NCBI RefSeq assembly: GCF_014207955.1
Contig: NZ_JACHLK010000003.1
Location: 576,769-640,768, forward strand
Source: Acidovorax soli
GTDB taxonomy: Bacteria; Pseudomonadota; Gammaproteobacteria; Burkholderiales; Burkholderiaceae_C
DNA length: 64,000 bases
Direction of reading: 5' to 3'
Part shown: piece after piece, positions 63,972-64,000 of the stretch
Numbering within the stretch: position 1 is the stretch's first letter
Layout of the letters: each line of letters starts with the position of its first letter
Made by a program: the position numbers and the translations under genes
The notes under the pieces: model-generated
Databases searched by the model: none
Told to the model about the DNA's origin: nothing
The model's input: only the letters and a program-made list of their open reading frames with translations

Positions 63972-64000
63972 CAAAGAAACAGCGCCCCGCTGTCTGCGTC

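Overview
The window reads as a chromosome of a GC-rich betaproteobacterium, most likely of the Comamonadaceae (Acidovorax-like). The basis is codon use, a Bug-type solute receptor, the yicC-gmk-rpoZ-spoT block, the recN-rapZ-mutY and mutM-TPR-lolB-ispE-tRNA-prs-rplY orders, and several LysR regulators. No taxonomic search was possible. 

Positions 1-9.4 kb are the right-hand end of an integrated element (prophage or phage-derived island). Its early cluster runs rightward: a truncated coiled-coil protein, an Erf-type annealing protein, a YqaJ-type exonuclease, a ParB-like protein, RdgC, and then about ten small uncharacterised genes and an HNH protein. A small HTH protein follows and ends inside the 3' end of a leftward P4-type integrase. 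No capsid, tail or lysis genes are visible. The junction lies at about 9.35-9.6 kb. 

From 9.6 to 38 kb is accessory or metabolic chromosome. It holds an Lrp regulator divergent from a desulfurase/MBL-like/rhodanese triple fusion, a glutamine amidotransferase, an exported hydrolase and a lone spore-coat-U pilin-like protein. A nitrosative-stress pair follows: NorR and flavohaemoglobin, with a sigma-54 promoter and three GT-N7-AC sites upstream of hmp. Next come an AadA-like nucleotidyltransferase and a block bounded by two paralogous LysR genes (cupin, CMD protein, alcohol dehydrogenase, IorBA-type molybdo-hydroxylase). Then comes a 1.24-kb noncoding array of seven gapless 99-bp repeats, the most unusual object here. 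Exported and lipoprotein genes, solute receptors, an I78 inhibitor and an MFS carrier complete the region. 

From 37.6 kb to the end is mostly core: hemW-rdgB-rph, a PP2C/Ser-Thr kinase pair, yicC, gmk-rpoZ-spoT, greB, tRNA-Arg, a CAU tRNA, hrcA, nadK-recN-rapZ, mutY with a dynamin-like GTPase, mutM, a TPR protein with lolB and ispE, tRNA-Gln, prs and rplY. The window closes in a 32-bp perfect palindrome of a dispersed-repeat type. 

Gene starts were moved inward from the longest open frame wherever overlap, ribosome-binding site, signal peptide or family start supported it. All functional calls rest on motif recognition by eye; no searches were run.
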